Notes: generated from the letters alone by a model not told the origin. Counted from the first letter of the stretch, positions 1 through 9,136 are shown. The stretch: 64,000 nucleotides of DNA from Hyalangium versicolor (GCF_020103695.1 NZ_JAHXBF010000004.1:124001-188000), one strand, 5' to 3'. Translations and numbers: made by a program.

Positions 1-1
1 G

Positions 2-1561
2 ACCGACAGCCCGGTTCCTGTCCAGGTATCAGGACTGACCAACGTCACCGCACTTGCTGCGGGTTACTTCCACTCGATGGCTCTGCGCGCTGACGGGACC
101 GCCTGGGCCTGGGGAGACAATCCCACAGGGCAACTGGGAGATGGGACGTCCACGGCACATCTCACCCCCGTGCAGGTGCTCGGACTGATTCACATCACGG
201 CACTTGCCGCGAGCTCATCTCACTCGCTCGCCATCCGGAGTGACGGAACCGCCTGGGCCTGGGGCTACAACGACTTTGGCCAGCTCGGAGATGGAACCGT
301 CACCAACCAGCTCAACCCCGTGCAGGTCCCTGGGCTGACCAACGTCACCGCCATCGCCGCGAGCAAGGGCTTGTTCTATGACCGCCCCACTTCCCTGGTC
401 GTCCGCGGGGACGGTTCTGTGTGGGCCTGGGGCACCAGTTCGGCGGGTCAGATCGGCAACGGCTTGCTTCCCAGGCGCACCACCCCCTCACCTCTCCCCT
501 CGCTGACCGGAGTGACGGCCATCAGCGCCAACCGAGTCCACTCGATGGCACTCCGGTCCGACCACTCCCTTTGGAGTTGGGGCTTCAACTACCAAGGACA
601 GCTCGGCCAGGGATCCACTCCGCTCCAACGCCCTACCCCAGAGCAGGTACGAGAGCTGGCCAACGTCACGGCGCTTGCCGCAGGAGACTCCCACTCACTC
701 GCGGCGATCGAAAATGGGCCTGTATGGGCCTGGGGAGCCAACGCCTCAGGTCAGCTGGGGAACGGAAATGCGGTGGACCGCTCGACTCCTGTCCAGGTTT
801 CCGGGCTGACCGCCGTAACAGCTCTCGCTGCGGGGGGCTCCCACTCGTTGGCGCTTCGCAACGACGGCACGGTGTGGGCTTGGGGTTCCAACAGCAGCGG
901 TCAACTCGGGGATGGGACGAGCTACAGTCGGCTGACTCCCGTGCAGGTGACCGGGCTCGCCAACATCCGTGCCATTTCCGCAGGGAGTTCCCACTCGCTG
1001 GCGCTCCGCAACGACGGCACGGTGTGGGCCTGGGGCTCGAACTTCAGCGGCAGTCTCGGTGATGGGACGACGACTGGCCGCTTGAGCCCCGTGCAGGTCT
1101 CTGGGTTGAGTGGTGTCACCGCCATCTCCGCTGGAGGGTCCTTCTCGCTGGCCGTTCGAGGCGATGGCACGGTGTGGGCCTGGGGCAACAATGCCAGCGG
1201 CCAGCTTGGAGACGGGAGCACAACCTACCGGGTCTCTCCCGCTCAGATCAGCGGGCTCGCGAACATGACAGCGGTCGCCGGGGGTGATACCCATGCACTG
1301 GCCCTCCGAAATGACGGCACCGTCTGGGCCTGGGGTGCCAATCAGTACGCCCAGCTCGGCGACGGGACGACCACCAACCGGCTCACTCCGATACAAGTGT
1401 CGGAGCTGGCCGGGGCCACCGCGCTTGCTGCCGGGGCCAACCACTCGTTGGCGCTCGGAAGTGGCGGCACTGTGTGGGCCTGGGGCACGAGTACAACGGG
1501 GCAGTTGGGAGATGGCTCGGCGTCCATCTACATGGTGCCGGTCCAGGCCGTGCTCCCATGA
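2..1561 (+). CDS. RCC1-repeat beta-propeller protein, 5'-truncated by window edge
   Basis: The frame is open to the first base, so the N-terminus lies outside the window. About ten complete RCC1-type repeats of roughly 50 residues are visible, each with a core like G-x-N-x-x-G-Q-L-G-D-G, followed by P-V-Q-V-x-G-L and then H-S-L-A-L-R-x-D-G-T-V-W-A-W-G. RCC1 repeats fold as blades of a seven-bladed propeller. The two complete relatives at 43022 and 45581 are lipoproteins with 14 repeats, so this one has probably lost a signal peptide and about four repeats to the window edge. The protein ends right after a repeat, with no C-terminal anchor. The role is unknown; an exported binding or adhesion protein is an inference. 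The family call is secure. Confidence 0.9.
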   Translation, partial: TDSPVPVQVSGLTNVTALAAGYFHSMALRADGTAWAWGDNPTGQLGDGTSTAHLTPVQVLGLIHITALAASSSHSLAIRSDGTAWAWGYNDFGQLGDGTVTNQLNPVQVPGLTNVTAIAASKGLFYDRPTSLVVRGDGSVWAWGTSSAGQIGNGLLPRRTTPSPLPSLTGVTAISANRVHSMALRSDHSLWSWGFNYQGQLGQGSTPLQRPTPEQVRELANVTALAAGDSHSLAAIENGPVWAWGANASGQLGNGNAVDRSTPVQVSGLTAVTALAAGGSHSLALRNDGTVWAWGSNSSGQLGDGTSYSRLTPVQVTGLANIRAISAGSSHSLALRNDGTVWAWGSNFSGSLGDGTTTGRLSPVQVSGLSGVTAISAGGSFSLAVRGDGTVWAWGNNASGQLGDGSTTYRVSPAQISGLANMTAVAGGDTHALALRNDGTVWAWGANQYAQLGDGTTTNRLTPIQVSELAGATALAAGANHSLALGSGGTVWAWGTSTTGQLGDGSASIYMVPVQAVLP

Positions 1562-1689
1562 AGAACCGTGGCTTCGCAGGGGGCCTTGCTTCCTGTTTCA
1601 CGGGTTTGTGACTCTCCGCGGCACGTTGAGAGCGGCGCTGAGCCATCTGCTCGGCTACTCCCTCCGTCAAGCTGGGCTGAGGGAGAACA

Positions 1690-1718
1690 TTGATCGGCCC
1701 TATCGGATGGCGGATAAT
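1690..1718 (+). promoter_or_regulatory. Predicted sigma-70-type promoter of traA
   Basis: A -35-like TTGATC (1690-1695) and a -10 GATAAT (1713-1718, five of six consensus bases) are separated by exactly 17 bp. Transcription would start near 1724-1727, essentially on the TTG start codon of traA, which suggests a leaderless mRNA. An in-frame TAA at 1715-1717 rules out an upstream start in this frame. The position is inferred from sequence only. Confidence 0.6.
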
Positions 1719-1726
1719 GTAACCCC

Positions 1727-3895
1727 TTGTTCTCACGCCCTTTTAGAAGCGCCCTGGCGCTGCCCCTGCTACTGGTGTGCCTCGCGAGTACTGCGTGGGC
1801 GGACAAACTGCCTGCAATCGTCGTGAACGGAGACCCGGTGGCGCCATCACCGTCACCGGCCGAACTCGGCATAGGCCTTTGCGTCAAGAATCGTGTCTCA
1901 CCGGACCCAAACAACGAGTTCCCGGAGAGCACCACGGCCTTCAACGGCGCAGTGAACGACTTGATGGAACGCCCACCCGCGTATAGCCCGTTCCATTATT
2001 ACGTTCTGAAAACGTTCTTCGACCTCTCCAATGGCGTGGTGAGTGGCAACGATACGAGCCAAGGCGATTTTACCAATGCCATGCCGACAGCGGAGTGTCC
2101 CAGCTTTGGATGCACTTTCTACCCCAATGCAACGCCACCCACCCCAACCTCGTTTTTTGGGTCGCGTTTTCGTGGCTACCTCAATGTCACACCTGGAATG
2201 GTGAACAAGGATCTGCATTTCGGCTTTTATGTCGATGACGCAGTGAGTTTCATCATCTTTGACCAAACCAACAATCAGTATCAGGTCATCCTTCGAACGC
2301 CCGGACGCTTTGAAGACACATGGCGCAGTACAAATACCGTGAAGTTCCTGAAGGGTGGCCTCTACCCAGTCGAAATTCTTTACGCTCAGGGATCAACATT
2401 CGCCATCAACGAGATGAGTCTGTTTGATGGTCCCTTCATTGACTTCGAAACACCCACGAGAGACCCCACTGCACCCAACCTGAAAACCTCCGGTTTCGTG
2501 CTTGTCTCCCCCAATCAGTTCTTCCAAACGGAGAACGGACACCCTGCTGGAAGCCCGCCCACCACTCCACCCTCCACTGCCTATGAATGCCTTCAATGCA
2601 AGCGCGCATACGCGAATGCTCCAGGTAATGGTGGGCCTATTGAGTCTGGTGGTTGCGGTGTAAACTCGGGTTATTACTGCAATGGTGCCGCCCTTTGCGC
2701 GCCCTGTGACACGGCCCGAGTCTGTGGCCTGAGTTGCTCTCCCTGCGGATTGAGCACTCCCAACTGCGTCAACGTCAACGGCACTTACACCTGCGTCGAG
2801 TGCGAGAACGATTCCCAGTGTGGAGGCCGTCGCTGTGACACGAACACCCATACCTGCACCGGCTGTCTCGTGGACAGCGCCTGTCCCAACGGGCAGGTCT
2901 GCGACAAGCTCAACTATACCTGTGTCGAGTGCAACCGGGACGAAGACTGTCCTCCCGACGAGGTCTGCGCTCCTGAAATCAAACAGTGCAGGGAGTGCAA
3001 CGACAACTCCGAATGCGACCGTGGCAAAACCTGCTCCGATCACCAGTGCGTCACCTGCTCCACCAATGAGAGCTGTGCCGGCAACTCCTGCAACTGCTGT
3101 CCCGACGGCACCCAGTGCGCCGCATCCGCTCCCGGCGCCAACCCCGCCTGCGTCGAGTGCGTCACCGATAGCCAGTGCACCGATGGCAAGAAGTGCGACA
3201 GCGCCAACGGCCGCTGCGTCGACTCCATCCCCGAGTGCAACACCTCCGAGCGCTGCGGCACCCAGTGCGTGAAGTGCCCCTCCGACCGCCCCATCTGCCT
3301 CGATGGCCAGGTCTGCGTCGCCTGCCGCAATGACCTCGAGTGCGCCGCCGGCGAGTTCTGCATCAGCGGCGAGTGCTCCTCCTGCACCACCGACCGTCAC
3401 TGCGGCGCTCGCTGCGAAGCCTGCGACAAGCAAGCCCCCTTCTGTCTCACCACCGGCACCACCGCCAGCAGCTCCTGCGTGCAGTGCCGCAATGACTCCG
3501 ACTGCCCCGGCGGCCAGTGCAACCCCGCCACCTTCACCTGCGTCAACTCCACCGGCTGCGAGGAGAACTGCGCCGAGCAGGACAAGGTCTGCAACGGCTC
3601 CTCCTGCGTCGAGTGCTTCGCCGATGCCCACTGCCCCTGCGGTGGCTCCTGTGACACCAGCAACGGCACCTGCACCACGAAGTGTGAGGACAGCGGAGAC
3701 TGCCTCGGCGTCGAGTACTGCTCCACCGCCACCCAGGAGTGCGAACGGGGCCGCCGCAAACCCGGCACCACCCCTCAAGGTGGCTCGTTCTGCTGCGAGA
3801 CGACCACCCAAGACCTCACCTCCACCGGTACCGGCGCCTTCATCGCCCTCCTGCTGGTAGGATTCCTCTTCATGTACTCCCGCCGGGCCCTATGA
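1727..3895 (+). CDS. traA: TraA-like outer-membrane-exchange cell-surface receptor
   Basis: TraA is the myxobacterial kin-recognition receptor: homotypic contact between compatible TraA alleles allows outer-membrane fusion and exchange of lipoproteins and lipids. This 722-residue protein has a signal peptide (about 1-25, ending A-W-A), a PA14-like N-terminal region (about 60-240, the known specificity domain) and a long series of cysteine repeats of the type C-V-E-C-x-x-D-x-x-C (about 285-680). It ends in a MYXO-CTERM-like sorting tail: Cys689-Cys690, a hydrophobic helix, then R-R near the end. The start is TTG; the nearest alternative (GTG 1775) would destroy the signal peptide, and no Shine-Dalgarno precedes the TTG. 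The gene overlaps traB by 4 bp (ATGA), so the two are translationally coupled. Assignment rests on architecture plus pairing with an OmpA-type traB. Confidence 0.88.
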   Translation: MFSRPFRSALALPLLLVCLASTAWADKLPAIVVNGDPVAPSPSPAELGIGLCVKNRVSPDPNNEFPESTTAFNGAVNDLMERPPAYSPFHYYVLKTFFDLSNGVVSGNDTSQGDFTNAMPTAECPSFGCTFYPNATPPTPTSFFGSRFRGYLNVTPGMVNKDLHFGFYVDDAVSFIIFDQTNNQYQVILRTPGRFEDTWRSTNTVKFLKGGLYPVEILYAQGSTFAINEMSLFDGPFIDFETPTRDPTAPNLKTSGFVLVSPNQFFQTENGHPAGSPPTTPPSTAYECLQCKRAYANAPGNGGPIESGGCGVNSGYYCNGAALCAPCDTARVCGLSCSPCGLSTPNCVNVNGTYTCVECENDSQCGGRRCDTNTHTCTGCLVDSACPNGQVCDKLNYTCVECNRDEDCPPDEVCAPEIKQCRECNDNSECDRGKTCSDHQCVTCSTNESCAGNSCNCCPDGTQCAASAPGANPACVECVTDSQCTDGKKCDSANGRCVDSIPECNTSERCGTQCVKCPSDRPICLDGQVCVACRNDLECAAGEFCISGECSSCTTDRHCGARCEACDKQAPFCLTTGTTASSSCVQCRNDSDCPGGQCNPATFTCVNSTGCEENCAEQDKVCNGSSCVECFADAHCPCGGSCDTSNGTCTTKCEDSGDCLGVEYCSTATQECERGRRKPGTTPQGGSFCCETTTQDLTSTGTGAFIALLLVGFLFMYSRRAL

Positions 3896-5595
3896 AGCGC
3901 GCCTTCCTGACGGCCCTCACCCTCGTGCTGGGCCTCGCCACCCTCCCCGCTCTCGCGCAGGAGGCTCGCTTCGACGCCCAGCTCTTCCGGCCGTCCGGCG
4001 CGCCCCAGGACCTGGTCATGGTCGGCCAGTCCCGGCCCCTCGCTCACATGTCCGCCTCCGGCGGCTTCTTCTTCAACTTCTCGATCGATCCCCTGATCCT
4101 CGTGAACAAGAAGGACGAAGGTGACTCCAACAAGGCCGCGAGCATCATCGGCAGCCGCCTCCAGCTCGATGCCATGGCCACCGTCGGTGTCTTCGACTGG
4201 GCCGAGCTCGGCGTGGACATGCCCCTGGTGCTCGCGCAGACAGGCGACAACCTCGAGTCCATCGGCTCCGAAGGCGCCGTCCAGGGTTACGTGCTCGGAG
4301 ACCTGCGCCTCACCGGCAAGTTCGCCATCCCCGGCCTGCGACGCCCCGCCGAGGGCTCCGGCCTGGGCGCCGCCCTCACCCTCGGGCTCAGCCTCCCCAC
4401 CGGAGACCAGAATGCGTTCGCCAGCGATGGAGCGCTCACCTATACGCCCGGCCTCATCGTGGACTACCGCTTCGTCCGCGGCATCCTCCTGTCCGGCACC
4501 GTGGGCCTCTGGAACCGTCCGGACCGCATCTTCAATGGCATCCAGGTGGGCGACATGGCCCCCTTCGGAATCGCCACCGAGATCCCCATCATCCGCGGCT
4601 CGGGCATCACCGCCGTCGGCATGCTCCATGGCGCCGTCAGCCTCGACAAGCTGCCCGAGCAGGCACGCGACATCCCCGCCGAGCTGCTCTTCGGCCTGCG
4701 CTGGTACAGCTCCACCGGCCTCACCTTCACCGTGGGCGCCGGCGGCGGCTGCGGATGCTCGCTCGAGGCACCCACGCTCCGCTTCTTCACCTCCCTCGTC
4801 TGGGTGCCCGCGAAGACGTCCGAGTGGGAGGCCATCGAGCGGTTCAAGGAGCCTCCCGCCGACTCGGATGGCGACGGCATCCTCGACAACAAGGACAGCT
4901 GCCCCAACGAACCCGGTCCCGAGGACCGCCTCGGCTGCCCCCTGCGCGATGGTGATAACGATGGCGTCACCGACGACAAGGATGCGTGCCCCTCGGAGCC
5001 AGGTCTGGTCGAGCGGGGTGGCTGCCCCATCCGCGACGCGGATCGCGATGGTATCGAGGACAACGTCGATCGCTGCCCGCAGGTGGCCGGTCCCCCTGGC
5101 AGGCCGGACGGCTGCCCGCTGGCGCATATCCAGGGCAACAAGATCATCATCATGGAGCCGGTGAACTTCGCCACCGACCAGGACGACATCCTCCCCGGGT
5201 CCTTCCCCGTCCTGGATGAGGTCTCCCAGACGCTGAAGGCCCACCCGGAGATCCAACGCATCCTGATCGAGGGCCACACCGATTCACGGGCGAGCGATGA
5301 GTACAACCTCGATCTGTCGAATCGTCGCGCGGCCAGCGTGCGCACCTACCTGGAGGAGAGTGGCGTTAAGCCAGAGCGCCTATGCTCCGAGGGCTTCGGG
5401 TTGTCCCGCCCGGTGGAGGAGAACGACACCTCGATGGGCCGAGCCCTCAACCGGCGCGTCGAGTTCACCATCCTCCCGCCCCCCGCTCCAGGCGAGCGGC
5501 GCTGCCCCAACGAGTCCGCGGAGAAGCCCGGCAAGAAGCCGAAGAAGCCTGCGAAGGCGCCGGCGCCTCCGAAGCCCGCCCAGGGCACGAAGTAG
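3892..5595 (+). CDS. traB: TraB-like OmpA-domain partner of TraA
   Basis: TraB is required with TraA for outer-membrane exchange. The 567-residue protein has a signal peptide (about 1-22, cleavage after A-L-A), a region resembling an outer-membrane beta-barrel (about 23-310), three thrombospondin type-3 calcium-binding repeats (about 323-406, D-x-D-x-D-G-I with paired cysteines) and an OmpA-like peptidoglycan-binding domain (about 419-533) containing the G-H-T-D-S and N-L-D-L-S-x-R-R-A signatures. A Lys/Pro/Ala-rich tail follows. The start ATG lies inside the traA stop (ATGA overlap); longer frame extensions upstream would run through traA and lack the signal peptide. It forms a two-gene operon with traA and ends just before a strong hairpin. 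Confidence 0.88.
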   Translation: MKRAFLTALTLVLGLATLPALAQEARFDAQLFRPSGAPQDLVMVGQSRPLAHMSASGGFFFNFSIDPLILVNKKDEGDSNKAASIIGSRLQLDAMATVGVFDWAELGVDMPLVLAQTGDNLESIGSEGAVQGYVLGDLRLTGKFAIPGLRRPAEGSGLGAALTLGLSLPTGDQNAFASDGALTYTPGLIVDYRFVRGILLSGTVGLWNRPDRIFNGIQVGDMAPFGIATEIPIIRGSGITAVGMLHGAVSLDKLPEQARDIPAELLFGLRWYSSTGLTFTVGAGGGCGCSLEAPTLRFFTSLVWVPAKTSEWEAIERFKEPPADSDGDGILDNKDSCPNEPGPEDRLGCPLRDGDNDGVTDDKDACPSEPGLVERGGCPIRDADRDGIEDNVDRCPQVAGPPGRPDGCPLAHIQGNKIIIMEPVNFATDQDDILPGSFPVLDEVSQTLKAHPEIQRILIEGHTDSRASDEYNLDLSNRRAASVRTYLEESGVKPERLCSEGFGLSRPVEENDTSMGRALNRRVEFTILPPPAPGERRCPNESAEKPGKKPKKPAKAPAPPKPAQGTK

Positions 5596-5600
5596 CACCC

Positions 5601-5648
5601 GGCCTCAAGGGCCCGAACACCACAGCACAGGGGTTCGGGCCCGAGGCC
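5601..5648. terminator. Strong bidirectional hairpin between convergent genes
   Basis: GGGCCCGAAC (5609-5618) pairs perfectly with GTTCGGGCCC (5633-5642) around a 14-nt loop. GGCCTC (5601-5606) pairs with GAGGCC (5643-5648) outside a two-base bulge, giving a 16-bp stem. It sits between the stop of traB (5595) and the stop of the convergent gene (5649). There is no U-tract, as is common in high-GC genomes. Confidence 0.75.
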
Positions 5649-7529
5649 TCACGCGTCGACGCTCCACTCGAGCAGGGGGCCTCGCCGCGAGTCGGCGCTC
5701 CTCCCCAGGGCGATGAGAGGCACGTAGAGCCCCAATCGCTCGCGCGTCCACCACGCCCCCGTGCGCCGCCGCGTGTCGAGGTCCGTCATCCGGTAGTCGT
5801 ACAGCAACGCGCGCATGTACCGAGGAGGGTGCCCCGGGAAGGGGTTTTCCTTCAACAGCGCCAACACCTGCGGCGAGCCCTCCAGCAGCCTCACCAGCAG
5901 CGACAGGAACCAGTTCGGCGGAGAGCCCAGCGCGGCGAACCACATCTGCCAGTCCAGGCGCGGCTGGTGCGGCGCCACCTGCCGCGGAGCCTCATCCAGC
6001 CGCGACACCTTGTAGCGGAACACGTACTCGCGCCACTGCTCGCCGTCGTCCGAGCCCTCGATGGAGATTTCCGGGCGGCGCACCGTCATCACGCTGAAGA
6101 GGCCATAGGGATTCACCGAGCGGAACGGACGAGCCCCCATCTCCAGGCGCTCCAGGCTGCGCGGCTTCCTGCGCGGCCGCTCGAAGCGAGACAGCAGCTC
6201 ACTCGCCCCAAGTGCCAGGGCTGGCGCGGCGGCCACGCTCCCCACCAGGGTGCGCCAGAGGGGCCGCTGACGGACAGGCTCCGCCGGCCCCCAGGGCAGC
6301 ACGCGCGACAGGGCCTCATCGTCCAGCAGCCAGACGCCCAGCACGAGCGCCTGCACGTTGAAGAAGCCGTAGTTGCCCGTGGCCGCAATGGCCGCCTGCA
6401 GCACGCTGAAGAGCGCGAAGGCGAGCTGACGGGGCCGCCTCGGCGCGAAGACGAGGAAGGGCAGCGCCGTCTCCAGCGCCAGCGTCGCGGCCGTGGACAG
6501 CTTCTGCGCTCGCAGCGGAAGGTGGTGGACATACCAGCCTCCTCGCGTGGGGATCGGTGCCGTCTCGTAGTAGTGGCGAAGCGCCGTCAGCTCGCGCCAG
6601 GTCCGGTCACCCGACTGGAGCTTGCTCAACCCCGAGCCCAGGTAGAGGCGGAAGACGAGCATCCGGAAGAGCGCCACGTCCATCGCCGAGGCGTCCTCGC
6701 GCCCCAGCCCAGGCCGCAACCCCGAGGGCGCCGTCAGCACGCCGAGCAGCCCCATCTCCAGCAGCAGCACATCCCATTGGAAGGACAGGAACTCTCGACC
6801 CGCCGAGGAATAGGAGAGGTACAGGCCCCAGAGCAACGCCGTGGTGAGCCGCGGAGCCACGTTGAACATCAGCACCAGCGACAGCAGCTGCCCGACACGA
6901 CAGCCCCGCACCAGCGCCTTGTCGGACGCGCCCAGCCAGAACACCGAGGGGATGAGGTGAAAGCGCCGCGGCCCCATGTCCTCCCAGCGCTCCGGGTTCA
7001 ACAGCTCGCGCATCGGGCTGATGCCTCGCGAGCCGTACAACCCCAACACCTGCCTTCCCAGCGACGTGAACGCGATGAGGAAGGTTCCTCCCAACAGCCG
7101 CATGAACACCCAGCGCACCATGCGGTGCTCGGGAGGCCCCACATACCGCCGACCGAAGAGGAGGCGATCCACACGCCCCGCCGAGGAGCGATGGCTCGCG
7201 ATGAGGCGATACACCCCTCGGGCCACGGCCCGAAGGCCCGGGAGCAACCCGAGCCCCGCGACGAGCCGTGTGCCGAACCGAGGGGAGTGGCGGAGCACGC
7301 GAAAGGCGGCCTCGGCTCCCTGGGAACGCCTCCCCGTGGGCTCGATGAGCTGCATGCCGCGCTTCATCTCCTGGGCAGAGATTCCCAAGAGCCTGAGCAA
7401 CAGCGGCCCGGCGGGACGAAAGCGGACTCGCCCCGCGGTTCGCACTTCCCACCGCCGGACCCACTTCCGGCAGAAGCCGCAAGCTCCGTTATAGAGCACG
7501 AGTGGCTGCATGGTCGGGCCCCAGCGCAT
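5649..7529 (-). CDS. DCC1-like thiol oxidoreductase fused to lipase maturation factor domain
   Basis: Residues about 8-120 form a DCC1/DUF393 thioredoxin-like domain with the redox pair C17-G-F-C20 just after Y-N-G-A. The remaining ~500 residues resemble the lipase maturation factor (LMF1) family: several hydrophobic segments, a W-D-V-L-L-L-E region, G-L-S-K-L, and a C-terminal soluble part with F-R-Y-K and P-P-R-Y-M-R-A. LMF1 proteins help disulphide-bonded secreted lipases fold, so a fused dithiol domain makes functional sense, although the catalytic topology is not known. The total of 626 residues is longer than either family alone. An alternative start lies six codons downstream (M-Q-P-L-V-L-Y). 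It is monocistronic and convergent with traB. Confidence 0.8.
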   Translation of the reverse strand: MRWGPTMQPLVLYNGACGFCRKWVRRWEVRTAGRVRFRPAGPLLLRLLGISAQEMKRGMQLIEPTGRRSQGAEAAFRVLRHSPRFGTRLVAGLGLLPGLRAVARGVYRLIASHRSSAGRVDRLLFGRRYVGPPEHRMVRWVFMRLLGGTFLIAFTSLGRQVLGLYGSRGISPMRELLNPERWEDMGPRRFHLIPSVFWLGASDKALVRGCRVGQLLSLVLMFNVAPRLTTALLWGLYLSYSSAGREFLSFQWDVLLLEMGLLGVLTAPSGLRPGLGREDASAMDVALFRMLVFRLYLGSGLSKLQSGDRTWRELTALRHYYETAPIPTRGGWYVHHLPLRAQKLSTAATLALETALPFLVFAPRRPRQLAFALFSVLQAAIAATGNYGFFNVQALVLGVWLLDDEALSRVLPWGPAEPVRQRPLWRTLVGSVAAAPALALGASELLSRFERPRRKPRSLERLEMGARPFRSVNPYGLFSVMTVRRPEISIEGSDDGEQWREYVFRYKVSRLDEAPRQVAPHQPRLDWQMWFAALGSPPNWFLSLLVRLLEGSPQVLALLKENPFPGHPPRYMRALLYDYRMTDLDTRRRTGAWWTRERLGLYVPLIALGRSADSRRGPLLEWSVDA

Positions 7530-7672
7530 GTCTCTCCCCCAGCGACTCCCTCAGAAGATGGGAGCCCGCCGCGCCCGTGCCCCCTCTCGGTAGCGGGCCT
7601 GCCCGTTCGGGGAGCGAGGGAGGAGGCAGGCCCGGGCGACCGGATTGGACGAAAGTGCCTAGCTTTCCTCGC

Positions 7673-8326
7673 ATGAGTGAGCCCAAGGCGAGAGCCAAGC
7701 ACCTCGAGGAAGTGGTCCCTGGCGTCTACAACTGGCACGTCCGAGACGACCGCATCGGTGGTGCGCGCAGCGATGCCTATGCCGTCGTCGACCGGGATGG
7801 CGCTGTCGTCCTCGTCGATCCGCTCCCCATCGACGAGAAGCTGCTGCGTCCGCTCGGCACCCTCACAGCCATCGTCCTCACCGCGGGCAACCACCAGCGC
7901 TCGGCCTGGCGCTTCCGCAAGCTCTTCAATGTCCCCGTCTGGGCTCCCGAGAACGCTCACGGGCTCGAGGAGGAGCCGGACAACTTCTACACCAGCGGGG
8001 ACGCCCTGCCCGCGGGCCTGAGCGCGCTCCATACGCCCGGCCCCGCGAACGTCATGTTCACGCTCTGGCTGCAGCAGCACCCGCGCGGCGTCGTCTTCCT
8101 CTCGGACTTGCTCACCCACGAGGGCCGCGGCCGCCCTGAGTTCGTCCCCAGCGAATACCAGGATGATCCCCAGAGGACCCGTATGAGCGTCCAGCGCGTG
8201 CTCGAGCACCTGCCCGTGGACACCCTCTGCTTCGCCCACGGCGAGCCCATCGTCGGAGCCGGCAAGGCCGCGCTCCAACTCGCGTTGGAGCTGGACCGCG
8301 AGGCTCCCTCATCCCACGCGCCGTAG
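7673..8326 (+). CDS. Metallo-beta-lactamase-fold protein with degenerate metal motif
   Basis: A 217-residue protein with the order of elements of the metallo-beta-lactamase superfamily: V-V-P-G-V-Y-N-W, an N-terminal sheet ending V-L-V-D-P-L-P, a V-L-T-A-G-N-H segment, H-T-P-G, L-S-D-L-L and a final F-A-H-G-E. The usual HxHxDH zinc motif is reduced to one histidine (G-N-H-Q-R-S), although the later Asp and His positions persist. It may therefore bind one metal or none, and substrate is unknown. The chosen ATG starts the conserved fold; the longer upstream extension is proline/arginine-rich and unlike the family. It ends 7 bp from the next, convergent gene. Confidence 0.7.
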   Translation: MSEPKARAKHLEEVVPGVYNWHVRDDRIGGARSDAYAVVDRDGAVVLVDPLPIDEKLLRPLGTLTAIVLTAGNHQRSAWRFRKLFNVPVWAPENAHGLEEEPDNFYTSGDALPAGLSALHTPGPANVMFTLWLQQHPRGVVFLSDLLTHEGRGRPEFVPSEYQDDPQRTRMSVQRVLEHLPVDTLCFAHGEPIVGAGKAALQLALELDREAPSSHAP

Positions 8327-8332
8327 GAGCGC

Positions 8333-9136
8333 TCAGGGCGAGGGGGCCCTCCCCTCTGGCAGCGGCCCCTCGTGGATCAGCAGGCGTCCCGCCTCCACTC
8401 CAGGCGGGACGATGTACAGCTGCTCCCCCTCCTCCGCGCGGCGCAGCAGGGCCGTCAACGCCTCTGTGTCGTCCACGGCCACCTGGAGCGTCGATGGCAG
8501 GTGGAGCTGGCGCTCCATCGCAGCCACCTGGCGCACCTCGTCCACGAGTTCCGTCTCATAGAGGAAGCTGCGATCCGCGTAGTCATGGTCACCCGGCACG
8601 GCGCCCACCAGCCGGAGTGGCCCCAGGCGCGTGTGGACCCGCACGCTCGGGTTGTTCCACTGCGCCACACCTCGCAGGCGCTGAGCGCGCAGCATCCTCA
8701 AGGTGAGCATCTTCACCCACGAGCCCGCGCGAATGCCTCGCACGAAGCTCATCATCGAGACTCCGATGAAGCGCCCTGGCACCACCGAAGGCGCCGCGTA
8801 GTAGGCCGCCCCGATGGCCAGCGCCTCGTCCGCGAGCCCCAACTTCTCGCGCGCCTTGTCATCGAGCATCCTCGCCGGACAGCGCAGCAGCCCGATGGCT
8901 CCGGGCAGCAGGTAGAGATCCGACAACACCCAACTCGGCACGCCAATGGCCTGGAACGCGAGCTGGTTCAGCTCCCGATACTGCTTCACCAGCTCCACGT
9001 GGTGCTCCGCCCCGAGGAACTTCACGGGGACACCCGCGGGCTTCAGGTCCAGCGCCTCCTCGTTGGCGGCTGCGCCCAGCGCCGAGAGCGACAACTCCGG
9101 GTGCCGAGCGAAGAAGCCTTCAGCCAGGACATGCAT
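8333..9136 (-). CDS. Conserved hypothetical protein
   Basis: A 267-residue protein with no signal peptide or clear membrane helix. I recognise no family. Visible features are an A-E-H-H-V-E-L segment near residue 43, a leucine-rich stretch around 70-85, and G-D-H-D-Y-A-D-R-S-F-L-Y-E-T-E-L near 180-195, whose acidic and histidine residues might bind metal. An AGAAGG Shine-Dalgarno lies five bases before the ATG. Strong GC3 bias and a clean boundary support it as a real gene. It is convergent with the metallo-beta-lactamase-fold gene and divergent from the GH57-like gene. Confidence 0.6.
   Translation of the reverse strand: MHVLAEGFFARHPELSLSALGAAANEEALDLKPAGVPVKFLGAEHHVELVKQYRELNQLAFQAIGVPSWVLSDLYLLPGAIGLLRCPARMLDDKAREKLGLADEALAIGAAYYAAPSVVPGRFIGVSMMSFVRGIRAGSWVKMLTLRMLRAQRLRGVAQWNNPSVRVHTRLGPLRLVGAVPGDHDYADRSFLYETELVDEVRQVAAMERQLHLPSTLQVAVDDTEALTALLRRAEEGEQLYIVPPGVEAGRLLIHEGPLPEGRAPSP

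Noticed and set aside
2393..3811. 472-codon frame opposite traA
   Set aside because: Low-complexity Ala/Gly/Val antisense shadow of the cysteine repeats.
5382..7676. 764-codon frame on the plus strand
   Set aside because: Crosses the strong terminator and is antisense to the clear DCC1/LMF gene.
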